Notes: generated from the letters alone by a model not told the origin. 27,111 bases of DNA from Hominenteromicrobium sp900549945 (GCA_902472305.1 CABRNK010000029.1:1-27111), one strand, 5' to 3'; counted from the first letter of the stretch, positions 15,822 through 24,854 are shown. Made by a program: numbers and translations.

Positions 15822-16484
15822 TAGGTTATTCTGCAGGATATAGTGTATCGCGTACAAAAGGAGCAGGTGCGCGGGGTAGATCGTGTAGAAAAAGTATTTG
15901 AGCGAAAGCGCGCCGCGCTTCCCGTTGTACAAAAGGATCGGGATACTGGCGGCAACGGCATATACCTGCGTGAAATTGCCGTCGTACAGATAGCGCCCGT
16001 ACGTAAGCGCCGAAAAGGCGATCGCATCGATGCCGCGGTATTTCTGAAAGAGAAAGAAGCACAAAACAGCCAGCACGCCGTACATCCCATAGCTGAAATG
16101 CAGGAAATACGGGACTGCGGCCAAAAGAAGCGCGCCGATGAACAGGAAGATGTTCCGCTTTTTAGCGGAGAGATCCAAAAGGCGCAGCATGAACAGTGCG
16201 GTGAGCAGCGTGAAAAGGATGTTCTGCCGGCTGAATTCGAGCACCTTTCCCTGAAACAGAAGATCGTACGGTACCTCGGAGAGCACGGCGAACAGCGCAA
16301 GGCGCAGCGCATAGCGGCCGAAGCTCCGCGTTTTCCGGTAGCCCTCCGCGAGCAGGAACGCATAGATCGGCATCGAAAGCCGCCCGATATAGCGCAGCCA
16401 CGGCAGCTCCGGAAAAAACACGGCGCCGATGTGGTCGATCACCATCGTCACGAGCGCAATCATTTTCAGCGTAAAAGCAGACAT
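15810..16484 (-). CDS. TraX-like membrane protein
   Basis: A 224-residue multi-pass membrane protein that looks like the TraX family. TraX of F plasmid acetylates pilin, but chromosomal members in Firmicutes have no settled role. The start MSAFTLKMIALVTMVIDHIGAVFFP and RLSMPIYAFLLAEGY (36-50) are typical, with polar Asp17-His18 and Glu47 in helices, as in membrane acyltransferases. About seven hydrophobic segments can be seen. It has GGGGGAAAGAAG before its ATG and its own promoter. No conjugation genes are nearby, so a pilin role here is unlikely. Confidence 0.88.
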   Translation of the reverse strand: MSAFTLKMIALVTMVIDHIGAVFFPELPWLRYIGRLSMPIYAFLLAEGYRKTRSFGRYALRLALFAVLSEVPYDLLFQGKVLEFSRQNILFTLLTALFMLRLLDLSAKKRNIFLFIGALLLAAVPYFLHFSYGMYGVLAVLCFFLFQKYRGIDAIAFSALTYGRYLYDGNFTQVYAVAASIPILLYNGKRGALSLKYFFYTIYPAHLLLLYAIHYILQNNLLPF

Positions 16485-16514
16485 CTTCTTTCCCCCAGCC
16501 TTTTGATGAATCTA

Positions 16515-16543
16515 AATGTATCACCGATTTGAGGTATTGTCAA
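16515..16543 (-). promoter_or_regulatory. Promoter of TraX-like gene
   Basis: TTGACA (16543-16538), a 17-bp spacer and TACATT (16520-16515) on the minus strand, about 30 nt before the TraX-like start. Its -35 box overlaps that of the divergent PPC-gene promoter. Confidence 0.72.
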
Positions 16544-16565
16544 TCGAACACAAAAGGTGTAGAAT
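16537..16565 (+). promoter_or_regulatory. Promoter of PPC-domain gene
   Basis: TTGTCA (16537-16542), a 17-bp spacer and TAGAAT (16560-16565) form a plus-strand promoter about 30 nt before the PPC-domain start. It may also drive nth and the genes after it. Confidence 0.7.
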
Positions 16566-16594
16566 AAAACTTATAAATATGCGGGAGGATTATC

Positions 16595-17014
16595 ATGGAA
16601 TACAGGAAATTCGGCGGCGTGATCGTCGCAAGACTGGACCCCGGCGAGGAAATTCTGGAGCAGGTACGGCAGATCGCCCTATCCGAGCAGATCAAGCTGG
16701 CGCACATTCAGGCGCTCGGCGCGGTCAGCGACTTTACCGTCGGCGTGTTCGACGTGGAAAAAAAGGCGTACCGCGCCAACAGCTTCTCCGGCAGCTTTGA
16801 GATTGTGTCGCTGACCGGAACGATCGACACCATGAACGATGAATTTTACTGCCATCTGCACATGAGCGCCGGAAACGAAAGCGGCGCGGTGTTCGGCGGC
16901 CACCTGAACCGGGCCGTCATCAGCGCCACCTGCGAGATGATCATCACCTTGATCGACGGCAGAGTCGGCCGGCGCCGCGACGAGCAGATCGGGCTGAATC
17001 TGTTCGAATTTTAG
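16595..17014 (+). CDS. PPC/DUF296 domain DNA-binding-like protein
   Basis: A 139-residue single-domain protein of the PPC (DUF296) family. In plants the domain is joined to AT-hooks in DNA-binding proteins; bacterial members stand alone, form trimers and often bind a metal, with no proven role. HIQALGAVSDFTVGVFD (37-53), SLTGTI and HLHMSAGN...GGHL are the family hallmarks. His87, His89 and His103 are the likely metal ligands. There is no signal peptide. Start ATG 16595 has GGGAGGATTATC before it. The next gene, nth, begins 49 nt later with no terminator, so they may share a transcript. Confidence 0.92.
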   Translation: MEYRKFGGVIVARLDPGEEILEQVRQIALSEQIKLAHIQALGAVSDFTVGVFDVEKKAYRANSFSGSFEIVSLTGTIDTMNDEFYCHLHMSAGNESGAVFGGHLNRAVISATCEMIITLIDGRVGRRRDEQIGLNLFEF

Positions 17015-17063
17015 ATCTGGGAATCCCCAAAATTGTGGAAACGGAATAACGGAGGAAATAAAC

Positions 17064-17699
17064 ATGACGAAAAAGCAGCGCGCGCTTCTCGCTGTAGAGG
17101 CGCTGAAAAAGGAATATCCGGACGCGATCTGCTCGCTGACCTACACCGACCCTCTGCAGCTTCTGATCGCGACGCGCCTCTCCGCGCAGTGCACGGACGC
17201 GCGCGTGAACCTTGTGACGCCGGCGCTCTTCGAGCGCTTCCCGACGCTCGACGCATTCTGCGCGGGCAGCGAGGAAGAAATCGCCGAGCTGATCCGCTCC
17301 TGCGGCCTGTATAAGACGAAGGCGAAGGACATTTTCAATATGTGCCACGTGCTGCGCGATACATACGGCGGCGAGATCCCGGATACCGTCGAGGAGCTGA
17401 CGAAGCTGCCCGGCGTCGGCCGCAAGACCGCAAACCTTGTCGTGGGCGACATCTACAAAAAGCCCGCCGTCGTGACGGATACGCACTGCATCCGCATCGC
17501 AAACCGCCTCGGCCTGACCGAGAGCACCGTGCCGCTCAAGGTGGAAAAGGATCTGCGCGCCGTACTCCCGCCCGAGGAGAGCAACGATTTCTGCCACCGC
17601 ACCGTGCTGCACGGCCGTGCGGTGTGCTCCGCAAGGAGCCCGAAGTGCGCGGCGTGCTGCATGCGCGAGTTCTGCAAGAATCCGGTACAGAAAGACTGA
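17064..17699 (+). CDS. nth: Endonuclease III
   Basis: A base-excision repair DNA glycosylase/AP lyase that removes oxidised pyrimidines. The 211-residue protein has helix-hairpin-helix LPGVGRKTANLVVG (115-128), with Lys121 as the expected nucleophile and Asp139 in VVTDTHCIRIANRLG as the second catalytic residue, matching Lys120 and Asp138 of the E. coli enzyme. The [4Fe-4S] cluster ligands are Cys188, Cys195, Cys198 and Cys204 in the standard C-x6-C-x2-C-x5-C spacing. GGAGGAAATAAAC precedes the ATG. Confidence 0.97.
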   Translation: MTKKQRALLAVEALKKEYPDAICSLTYTDPLQLLIATRLSAQCTDARVNLVTPALFERFPTLDAFCAGSEEEIAELIRSCGLYKTKAKDIFNMCHVLRDTYGGEIPDTVEELTKLPGVGRKTANLVVGDIYKKPAVVTDTHCIRIANRLGLTESTVPLKVEKDLRAVLPPEESNDFCHRTVLHGRAVCSARSPKCAACCMREFCKNPVQKD

Positions 17700-17752
17700 T
17701 CGTACACCGTCAAACAGATGCCGTTTTTATAAGATGAGAAAGGATGAGAACC

Positions 17753-19561
17753 ATGTTCAAATTCTGCAAGCACCAGCTTTGGGAATGCTCCCGCACGCTC
17801 GCCGATGTGGCGATGGGCCGCAGACCGGCGGACACCGTGATCCGCAACGCACGCCTTGTCAACGTCTGCACCCGCGAGATTCTCGACCACACCGACGTTG
17901 CCATCGCCTGCGGCCGCATCGCGCTCGTCGGCGACGGTACGCACTGCATCGGCCCCGAGACCGAGGTCATCGAGGCCGGCGGCCAGCTCCTTGCGCCGGG
18001 CTTTCTCGACGGGCACATCCACATCGAATCCTCGATGCTGACGCCGGTCGAATACGCCCGCGCGGTGCTGCCCCGCGGCACGACGGGCATCTATTACGAC
18101 CCGCATGAAATCTGCAACGTGCTCGGGCTCAAGGGCGTCGACCTTATGGCTGCCGACGCCGCCAAAACGCCGCTCAAGGCGATGCTGACCACGCCCTCCT
18201 GCGTGCCGGCCGTACCCGGCTTCGAGGATTCCGGCGCCGAGATCACCCCCGAGGACATCGCCGCCGAAATGCGGCACAACTACACGGTCGGCCTCGGTGA
18301 AATGATGAATTTCCCGGGCATCAATGGCTCCGCCGAGGCGGCGCACGGCATCACCGGCGAAACGCTCAAGGCCGGAAAGATCGTGACCGGGCACTATTCG
18401 ATCCCGGAAACCGGCGCCGGGCTGAACGCCTACATCGCGAGCGGCGTGCGCTGCTGCCACGAATCGACCCGCGCTAAGGACGCGCTCGCAAAAATGCGCC
18501 TCGGCATGTACGCGATGATGCGCGAGGGCTCCGCCTGGCACGACCTGCACGAGGTTTCGAAAGCGATCACGGAAAACACCGTCGATACCCGCTACGCTGT
18601 GATGGTCTCCGACGATACGCACCCGCACACGCTGCTTTCCGAAGGCCACCTCGACCACATCGTGCGCCGTGCGGTTTCCTTCGGCATCGACTTTGTCACG
18701 GCGGTTCAAATGGTCACGCTCAACTGCGCGCAGTGCTTCAAGATGGACGACGAGCTCGGCTCTGTCACGCCCGGCAAGTGCGCCGACCTCGTACTGATCG
18801 ACAACGAACGCGACATCAACGTCACGCGCGTGCTGATCGACGGCGAGACCGTAGCGGAAAACGGGCGGCTGACAGTCGGCCTGCCCAAATCGGTGCTGCC
18901 GGACTGGGCAATGGACACCATGCACGTCGGCGAAACGATCACGCCGGACACCTTCAAAATTTACACCGATAAAAAGGATACGGCCACTGTGCGCGCGATC
19001 GAGATCATCCCCGTGCGCGTCGGAGACTACGAGCGGCACATGAAGCTCAAGGTGGAAAACGGCGAGCTGAAAAGCGACACGGCGCAGGACGTTTTGAAGG
19101 CCTTCGTCTTTGAGCGTCACAATGCGACTGGCAAGCACGGCGTCGGCTTCGTCAAGGGCTTCCACGTGCAGTGCGGCGCGATGGCCTCCACAGTCGCACA
19201 CGACGCGCACAACCTGCTCGTTATCGGCACGAACGACGCGGATATGGCGCTCGCCGCCAACACGCTGATCGCCTGCGGCGGCGGCGAAGTCATCGTGCAG
19301 AACGGCAAGGTGCTCGGCTGCGTGCCGCTGCCCCTCGCCGGCCTGATGAATCCGAAGCCGGCCGAGGAGATGAACGCGCTCGTCGAAAACCTCGGCACGG
19401 CGTGGAAGCAGATTGGCTGCAACATCCAGTCGCCGTTCATGACGATGGCGCTGATCCCGCTTGCCTGCCTGCCCGAACTGCGCCTGACAAACCGCGGCCT
19501 CGTGGACTGCACAACCTTCTCGTTCACATCGCTGGAGGTCGAAGATACCGAATCGAAATAA
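17753..19561 (+). CDS. ade: Adenine deaminase
   Basis: This metal-dependent amidohydrolase converts adenine to hypoxanthine and ammonia in purine salvage. The 602-residue protein matches AdeC-type enzymes: APGFLDGHIHIESSM (81-95) has metal ligands His88 and His90, YDPHEICNVLG follows, and GHYSIPETGAGLNAYIASG, SDDTHPHTL and the C-terminal LPLAGLMN and ALIPLACLPELRLTNRGLVD are typical of the two-domain form. ATG 17753 is preferred to 17744, since AAAGGA then lies about 8 nt before it. It is 53 nt after nth. No purine riboswitch is visible in that gap. Confidence 0.95.
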   Translation: MFKFCKHQLWECSRTLADVAMGRRPADTVIRNARLVNVCTREILDHTDVAIACGRIALVGDGTHCIGPETEVIEAGGQLLAPGFLDGHIHIESSMLTPVEYARAVLPRGTTGIYYDPHEICNVLGLKGVDLMAADAAKTPLKAMLTTPSCVPAVPGFEDSGAEITPEDIAAEMRHNYTVGLGEMMNFPGINGSAEAAHGITGETLKAGKIVTGHYSIPETGAGLNAYIASGVRCCHESTRAKDALAKMRLGMYAMMREGSAWHDLHEVSKAITENTVDTRYAVMVSDDTHPHTLLSEGHLDHIVRRAVSFGIDFVTAVQMVTLNCAQCFKMDDELGSVTPGKCADLVLIDNERDINVTRVLIDGETVAENGRLTVGLPKSVLPDWAMDTMHVGETITPDTFKIYTDKKDTATVRAIEIIPVRVGDYERHMKLKVENGELKSDTAQDVLKAFVFERHNATGKHGVGFVKGFHVQCGAMASTVAHDAHNLLVIGTNDADMALAANTLIACGGGEVIVQNGKVLGCVPLPLAGLMNPKPAEEMNALVENLGTAWKQIGCNIQSPFMTMALIPLACLPELRLTNRGLVDCTTFSFTSLEVEDTESK

Positions 19562-19594
19562 CACAAATTTTTTTGCACAAGGGAGAATACAGCT

Positions 19595-20782
19595 ATGAAG
19601 CACGATTTCGAGACTATCGTTTCCCGCAGAAACTGCGGCTCGCTCAAATGGGATCGGATGCTCGAAAATAACCCGAACGCCGCAGCGGACATCGTGCCGC
19701 TCTCCGTCGCGGATATGGAGCTTAAAAACCCGCCGGAAATCATCGAGGGTCTAAAAACATACCTTGACACCCACATTCTAGGCTATACCACGCCGACCAA
19801 GGCGTATTACGACGCGGTGTGCGGCTGGATGCAGCGCCGCCACGGCTGGGCGGTAAAGCCCGAGGAGATCATCCTGACCGGCGGCGTTGTCACCGCACTG
19901 TTCACGGCGGTGCTCGCCTACACGGAGCCGGGCGACGGCGTGATCACGATGCCGCCCGTGTACGGCCCGTTCGGCTTTTCGATCCGGCAGAACGGCCGCG
20001 TCAACGCGGAATGCCCGCTTTTGAATGACCGCGAGTATTACACGATCGATTTCGAGCGTTTCGAGACGCTCTGCGCCGCGCCGGAAAACAAGCTCTTTAT
20101 CCTGTGCAGCCCGCACAACCCCGCGGGCCGTGTCTGGAGCCGGGCGGAGCTTTCGAAAATCGGCGAAATCTGCGCGCGGCACGGCGTTCTCGTCGTGAGC
20201 GATGAGATCCATTTCGACCTCATCATGCCCGGGCACGAGCATACGGTTTTCCCGCTGGCCTGCGAGAACGGCTGCCCGGATTACATCGTGTGCACCGCGC
20301 CAAGCAAAACCTTCAACCTCGCGACGCTGCAAACCTCAAACATCATCATCCCGAACGAAGTGCTGCGCAAGAAATTTCAGGCTGTTCTGGATGCGTTGGA
20401 CGTCAGCGCCTCGGCGGCGCTCGGTATGGAGGCCTGCCGCCTCGGCTACACGCAGTGCGAGAGCTGGCTCCGCGAAGTCATCGACCTGATCTGGAGCAAC
20501 TACCTGCTCTGCAGCCGGTTTATCGATGAAAACTGCCACGGCATCACGTACAGCCGCCTCGAAGGCACCTATCTGATGTGGATCAACTGCAAAGCCCTTG
20601 GCCTTGACGATGATGCGCTGCACAAGCTGCTCTTTAAGCACGATCTGTACTGCAACGACGGGCGTTTCTTCTCTGCCGGCGGCGAGGGATACATCCGCAT
20701 CAACCTTGCAGGGCCCGCGAAAATGCTCGAGGCCGCCATGCACCGCTTCAAGGAAGCCTGCGCGGAGGCGCGTGCAAAATGA
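19595..20782 (+). CDS. MalY/PatB-type aminotransferase (C-S lyase)
   Basis: A PLP-dependent class I/II aminotransferase of the MalY/PatB group, whose members often cleave cystathionine or other C-S bonds. The 395-residue protein starts with MKHDFETIVSRRNCGSLKWD and has the typical PLSVADMELKNPPEI (35-49). SDEIHFDLIMPGH (202-214) holds the Asp203 that contacts PLP, and Lys238 in TAPSKTFNLATLQTSN binds PLP. AGGGAG lies 8 nt before the ATG. It ends in ATGA shared with the ZIP transporter gene, so the two are coupled. The true substrate could be an amino acid or a C-S compound; the sequence does not decide. Confidence 0.94.
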   Translation: MKHDFETIVSRRNCGSLKWDRMLENNPNAAADIVPLSVADMELKNPPEIIEGLKTYLDTHILGYTTPTKAYYDAVCGWMQRRHGWAVKPEEIILTGGVVTALFTAVLAYTEPGDGVITMPPVYGPFGFSIRQNGRVNAECPLLNDREYYTIDFERFETLCAAPENKLFILCSPHNPAGRVWSRAELSKIGEICARHGVLVVSDEIHFDLIMPGHEHTVFPLACENGCPDYIVCTAPSKTFNLATLQTSNIIIPNEVLRKKFQAVLDALDVSASAALGMEACRLGYTQCESWLREVIDLIWSNYLLCSRFIDENCHGITYSRLEGTYLMWINCKALGLDDDALHKLLFKHDLYCNDGRFFSAGGEGYIRINLAGPAKMLEAAMHRFKEACAEARAK

Positions 20783-21567
20783 GCGCGACGGTCAAGGTAC
20801 TGATCTGCATCGCGCTGCCCTTTCTCGGCACGCTGTTCGGCGCGGCAACCGTTTTCTTCCTCAAGGGCGCCATGAACCAGCGCCTGCAAAAGCTCCTGCT
20901 CGGCTTTGCCGCAGGTGTGATGATCGCGGCATCGGTCTGGTCGCTTCTGATCCCCGCGATCGAGATGGAGGAGCAGGCCGGCGGCATCGCATGGCTCCCC
21001 GCCGTGGTCGGATTTTTGCTCGGCATCGGTTTTCTGCTGCTGCTTGATACCGTCATCCCCCACCTGCACCTGAACTCCGACCGCCCGGAGGGCAAGCCGT
21101 GCGGGCTCGGCAAATCCTTCATGCTGGTGCTCGCGGTCACGCTGCACAACATTCCGGAGGGCATGGCGGTCGGTGTCGTGCTCGCGGGCATGCTCGAGGG
21201 CAGCGCGGCGATCACTTCCGCCGGTGCGCTGACGCTGGCGGTCGGCATCGCGATCCAGAATTTCCCGGAAGGCGCCGTCGTTTCCGCGCCGCTCCTCTCC
21301 GACGGGCTTTCAAGGCGCAGGGCGTTCCTATACGGCGCCGCTTCCGGTGTTGTGGAGCCGCTCGGCGCGATCGCGACCATCCTCCTGACCGCGCTGGTCA
21401 CACCGATTCTCCCCTATATCCTTTCCTTTGCCGCCGGCGCTATGATCTATGTCGTTGTGGAGGAGCTGATCCCGGAATCGCAGGCCGGTACGCACAGCAA
21501 CATCGGGACGATCGGCGCGGCGATTGGCTTTGCGCTGATGATGATGCTGGATGTCGCGCTGGGATAA
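20779..21567 (+). CDS. ZIP family metal transporter
   Basis: A membrane importer of divalent metals such as zinc, iron or manganese. The 262-residue protein has about eight hydrophobic helices. HNIPEGMAVG (123-132) and QNFPEGAVVSAP (160-171) are the conserved metal-site helices 4 and 5, and EELIPES (228-234) is also typical. The variable loop with HLHLNS and a short charged stretch near 95-110 may bind metal. It overlaps the aminotransferase by 4 nt (ATGA). Metal choice cannot be told here; the pairing with a PLP enzyme may simply be shared transcription. Confidence 0.95.
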   Translation: MSATVKVLICIALPFLGTLFGAATVFFLKGAMNQRLQKLLLGFAAGVMIAASVWSLLIPAIEMEEQAGGIAWLPAVVGFLLGIGFLLLLDTVIPHLHLNSDRPEGKPCGLGKSFMLVLAVTLHNIPEGMAVGVVLAGMLEGSAAITSAGALTLAVGIAIQNFPEGAVVSAPLLSDGLSRRRAFLYGAASGVVEPLGAIATILLTALVTPILPYILSFAAGAMIYVVVEELIPESQAGTHSNIGTIGAAIGFALMMMLDVALG

Positions 21568-21681
21568 AGCTATTTCACTTTACACGGCTACACGCAATTT
21601 TTGACAGCTTAATTCTTTGAAAAGCGCCGGCGCTTTATTTTGATCCGGCCGCATCGCCTATAAAGCTATTTCACTTTACAC
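21564..21681. repeat. 22-bp direct repeat flanking 74 bp
   Basis: ATAAAGCTATTTCACTTTACAC occurs exactly at 21564-21585 and 21660-21681, a 96-bp period. The first copy contains the TAA stop of the ZIP gene. The gap includes the terminator hairpin. I found no third copy in the window and no inverted ends. Confidence 0.85.
21617..21638 (+). terminator. Terminator hairpin after ZIP gene
   Basis: AAAGCGCCGGCGCTTT is a 16-bp perfect palindrome followed by TATTTTGAT on the plus strand, about 50 nt past the ZIP stop. This fits an intrinsic terminator, with a tight loop. Confidence 0.6.
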
Positions 21682-21717
21682 ACAAAGAAGCAATCCGGAT
21701 ACTTCCTGCAAGTACAG

Positions 21718-21771
21718 AAAAACGCGGCGCACACAAACCGAAACCGTTGTGTGCGCCGCGCTTTTATTTTT
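21718..21771. terminator. Strong two-way terminator
   Basis: A 14-bp perfect stem (21723-21736 with 21747-21760), 10-nt loop, flanked by A-rich and T-rich runs. It separates the converging ZIP and FAD oxidoreductase genes and can stop both. Confidence 0.9.
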
Positions 21772-21805
21772 GCGGGGCGGTGCCGATGCCTATCCGCCGT
21801 ATTGC

Positions 21806-23146
21806 TCAGAGCTTCTCGGGCAGGCGGATCTCCCTGCGGATCCGTGTGCCGTCTGTCTCGCGGAAGCAGATATGCCCCTCTTTTACGGCAAGCGCCGCCG
21901 CAATGCCGGCCGCCTCGCCCATCGAACGGCATATGGGCTGGATGCGCGCCGCAGACTGCGCGCGGAAATCCATACCGGCGGAGCGCCCGGCAACAAGCAG
22001 GTTATCCGCACCTTTTGCGACCATCGTGCGGAACGGCACCTCCCAGTAACGCTCCGCGGCAGGCACGGTATCGTCGTATTTCAAACCGAGCGAAACGTCC
22101 TCCTCGCCGTGCACGTCCACAGGGTAGCGGCTCGCCGCGATACCGTCCGGGAATTTCCGATAGGACAGAATGTCATGGATCGTCATCACGTATTCCGAAA
22201 CGATGCGGCGCGATTCCCGGAAGCCGACAAGTGGTGCGATTTCCGTGATATACGCGTTTTCAAAGCCCGGAATATAGCGCCGCAGGAAAGTGCGCAGGCG
22301 CAGGATCGCCTTTTTGCCGTCTACCTGCTTCTGCGTCATAAACACCGGGTCCACGACATTCTCCTTTGTCGTCAGCTCCGGACAGTTGAAATTCATCGCA
22401 TCGGGGCGGCCGGGGATACCGAACGCCTGAAAATAGCAGATGTCCTGCTCGGTCAGCACGCCGTCCGCATAGGCCTGCCCGAGAATCTCCCGCATGCCCG
22501 CCGTATTCATCGCGAAATACTTCTGCGCGTTGTTGCCGAGGCCGCGCATGAAGGCGTGGAATCGGTCAAAATCGATGCCGGCCATTTCGAAGCGGAGGGA
22601 TACCGGCTGATTGATGCGGTTGTGGTTGCCGGATTCATACGGCACGCCGGCCGCCTTCGCGAGATCGGCGTCGCCCGTGCAGTCGATGAAGCACTTTGCC
22701 GCATAGGCTGTGAGGCCATCTTTATTGCTGACGATCACGTGCGTCACATTACTTCCCGCGCGCACCGCATCCACAAGCATCGTGTAGTAAAGCAGCGTGC
22801 AGCCGCTCTCCGCCGCCATGTCCTCGAGCGCGACCTTCATCATCGCCGTATCGAAATAGTAATCGTCGTCCTCCACGCCGCCGACGGCGCGCAGCCGCTC
22901 GACCAGCTCCGCGCTCAGCCGGCAGTGTCCCCGGTAATTCGGCATGTGCGTCGCCATCAGCGGCAGAACGAGCCCCACGGTCGCTGAGCCGCCCAGCGCG
23001 CCGAACTGCTCGATAACGAGCGTGCGGCTGCCGCGCCGCGCCGCCGCGATGCCGGCAAAAGCGCCCGCCGTGCCGCCGCCGAGCACAATGACGTCGTATT
23101 CGCCCGCGACAGGGATTTCCCTGCCGGGCATGTGCAGTCGATCCAT
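21806..23146 (-). CDS. FAD-dependent oxidoreductase
   Basis: A 446-residue flavoprotein of the broad FAD-dependent oxidoreductase family (PF12831-like). YDVIVLGGGTAGAFAG (17-32 in this numbering) is the nucleotide-binding Rossmann motif with Glu46 at the end of the second strand, and LGGSATVGLVLPLM follows as in the family. FIDCTGDADLAKAAGVPYE is the second conserved FAD motif. ATG 23146 is preferred to 23152 because AAAGGA is then 9 nt away. The substrate is not known; such proteins often stand beside LplBC-type transporters, which suggests it modifies the imported sugar. It lies 80 nt after the binding-protein gene with a hairpin between. Confidence 0.88.
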   Translation of the reverse strand: MDRLHMPGREIPVAGEYDVIVLGGGTAGAFAGIAAARRGSRTLVIEQFGALGGSATVGLVLPLMATHMPNYRGHCRLSAELVERLRAVGGVEDDDYYFDTAMMKVALEDMAAESGCTLLYYTMLVDAVRAGSNVTHVIVSNKDGLTAYAAKCFIDCTGDADLAKAAGVPYESGNHNRINQPVSLRFEMAGIDFDRFHAFMRGLGNNAQKYFAMNTAGMREILGQAYADGVLTEQDICYFQAFGIPGRPDAMNFNCPELTTKENVVDPVFMTQKQVDGKKAILRLRTFLRRYIPGFENAYITEIAPLVGFRESRRIVSEYVMTIHDILSYRKFPDGIAASRYPVDVHGEEDVSLGLKYDDTVPAAERYWEVPFRTMVAKGADNLLVAGRSAGMDFRAQSAARIQPICRSMGEAAGIAAALAVKEGHICFRETDGTRIRREIRLPEKL

Positions 23147-23171
23147 TTCCATCCGTCCTTTCCAAAAGAGC

Positions 23172-23203
23172 TTCCGCCCTCCGCCGCGCGGCAGAAGGCG
23201 GAA
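23172..23203 (-). terminator. Hairpin between binding-protein and oxidoreductase genes
   Basis: TTCCGCC/GGCGGAA with an inner GC-rich stem, followed on the minus strand by GCTCTTTTGG. It may attenuate transcription so that the binding protein is made in greater amount than the enzyme, or protect the upstream mRNA end. Confidence 0.5.
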
Positions 23204-23226
23204 ATCATTTCCATTCGGTGTTATAC

Positions 23227-24819
23227 TCAGCCTGCAAAATCCTTGTTGGCGTCGTAGAATTCCTGCATGGCAGCCTCTACCTCAAGTCCGCCGTTTGCAT
23301 CCCAGTCCGCCTGCATCGCTGCGACGGCCTCATCCGGGTCTGTGCCCTCGACAACCGCCTTCAGGAACGAATCCGAGAACGCCTGATTCAGCGCCGTGAT
23401 GTATTCCTGCACCTGCGGGGAGGTCTTGCCGTACGCCTCGATCGAGATCAGCGGCTCGTACTCCTCGACGCGGGCGTTCATGGCCTCGTATGCCTCGGCC
23501 ATTTCCGGCGTCTTTCTGGCTCTAGCCTGCCACATCTGGAACGCAAGCAGCGGGTCGCTGAAGCCGGAGAGCTTGTCGGAGTTCGTATAGGCGTTGAAGT
23601 TGGTCGCGTCGTCGCCCTCGAAGATCGGGTAATAGTTGCCGTCGATCATCTCATAGGAGACGCCCTCCTCGCCGATATAGGTTCTGCGGAAATTATCCGG
23701 TTCGGTCAGGATGTTCAGCCAGTTGACGACATGCTCCGGGTTCTTCGAGTTCTGCGAGATGCAGGTGACGAAGTTCGCGCCCTTCATGATGTAGTGCGAG
23801 GGCTGCGTATCCGCATCCGGCGCAAGGTCCGTGACGAATTCGATCTTGCAGTCCGGGTTGCTCGTCGCGAGCGCGTTGACCATCGACGGAATGTCCCAGA
23901 ACATCAGCGGCGCACAGGCGATCGCGTTGCCGCTCGCAAACTTCTCCTTCGAGTTGTCCGCCGTGTTGATCGGCATGTCGTTGTCCATCAGACCTTCGCT
24001 GTACAGCTTCTGCATGTAAGCGAGATACGCCGCGATCTGCGGGTGCTTGATCCTGTGGGTGTAGGTGCCGTCCACATCGTACCATTCCGCCTCGCCCATG
24101 CCGAACGCCGTGAGCAGCACCTGCATGAACGGGCTGGTCTTATTCGCCGTGAGCGGCGCAATGCCGTACTTTTCCTTCGCGGCCTCTAAAAATGCGGTGA
24201 AATCTTCGAGATTCGTCGGCAGCTCCATGCCGAGCTCCTCGAGCATATCGCTGCGCACGCCGATGCCGCCGGTGAGCATGCCGTAGGTGTTGTCGAGCGA
24301 CGCCACCATGTTCTCGTGCGGCATGCCGTTGATGATGCCCGCGTCATTCGTAACGGACTTCCACGCGAGGTCGCTGACCGCGTTCTTGATGTTCTCGCCG
24401 TACTGGTCGAGAAGCCCCGAGAGGTCGATCAGCGCGTTCTGCTTCGAAAGCTGTGCGTACTGGTTCGGGGAGATCCGGAGCAGCACGTCGTAATCCGCGC
24501 CGCTGGAAACCTCCAGCAGCAGCTTCTGGTCCGCATTGTCGGCCGGAAGCGCGTACCACTTCGTCTTGTAGCCCGTGAGCTCCTCGGTGATCTTCCACGC
24601 CGGCTGCTCCTCATAGTCGTATGCCTGATACATGCTGAGGACCTTGAGCTCCGGCTTCTCGCCGGTCAGGATCGGGTCGTCCCCTGCGGCTTCGGACGAC
24701 GAGCCGGAGGCGCTGCTCTCCGAGCCCGAGGAGGACGGATCCGCCGTGTTGGTGCCGCCGCAGGCTGCCAGGGACAGGAGCATCCCGGCGACCAGCAGCA
24801 GGCTGATCAGTTTCTTCAT
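23227..24819 (-). CDS. Extracellular solute-binding lipoprotein (sugar)
   Basis: A 530-residue binding protein for the adjacent permeases. The N-terminus is a lipoprotein signal: basic MKK, hydrophobic stretch, and lipobox LAAC with Cys20. A Ser/Gly-rich linker (about 22-45) tethers it to the membrane. The rest has the layout of LplA/YtcQ-type family 1 binding proteins, long for the family at over 500 residues. AAAGGAG lies before the ATG. It follows the second permease, after a small hairpin, in the cassette permease-permease-binding protein-oxidoreductase. Ligand is likely an oligosaccharide, but that is inference. Confidence 0.93.
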   Translation of the reverse strand: MKKLISLLLVAGMLLSLAACGGTNTADPSSSGSESSASGSSSEAAGDDPILTGEKPELKVLSMYQAYDYEEQPAWKITEELTGYKTKWYALPADNADQKLLLEVSSGADYDVLLRISPNQYAQLSKQNALIDLSGLLDQYGENIKNAVSDLAWKSVTNDAGIINGMPHENMVASLDNTYGMLTGGIGVRSDMLEELGMELPTNLEDFTAFLEAAKEKYGIAPLTANKTSPFMQVLLTAFGMGEAEWYDVDGTYTHRIKHPQIAAYLAYMQKLYSEGLMDNDMPINTADNSKEKFASGNAIACAPLMFWDIPSMVNALATSNPDCKIEFVTDLAPDADTQPSHYIMKGANFVTCISQNSKNPEHVVNWLNILTEPDNFRRTYIGEEGVSYEMIDGNYYPIFEGDDATNFNAYTNSDKLSGFSDPLLAFQMWQARARKTPEMAEAYEAMNARVEEYEPLISIEAYGKTSPQVQEYITALNQAFSDSFLKAVVEGTDPDEAVAAMQADWDANGGLEVEAAMQEFYDANKDFAG

Positions 24820-24854
24820 GGTTCTACTCCTTTGCTTTGAAAAATTTATGCTTG

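Noticed and set aside
15810..16484. Conjugation-related gene (TraX)
   Set aside because: Chromosomal TraX-like proteins are common without conjugation systems and no other transfer genes are present.
17700..17752. Possible purine riboswitch or promoter before ade
   Set aside because: The gap is only 53 nt, too short for a purine aptamer, and I found no well-spaced promoter boxes.
17453..19603. 716-codon minus-strand open frame
   Set aside because: It is antisense to adenine deaminase and the end of nth; no family match and no ribosome site.
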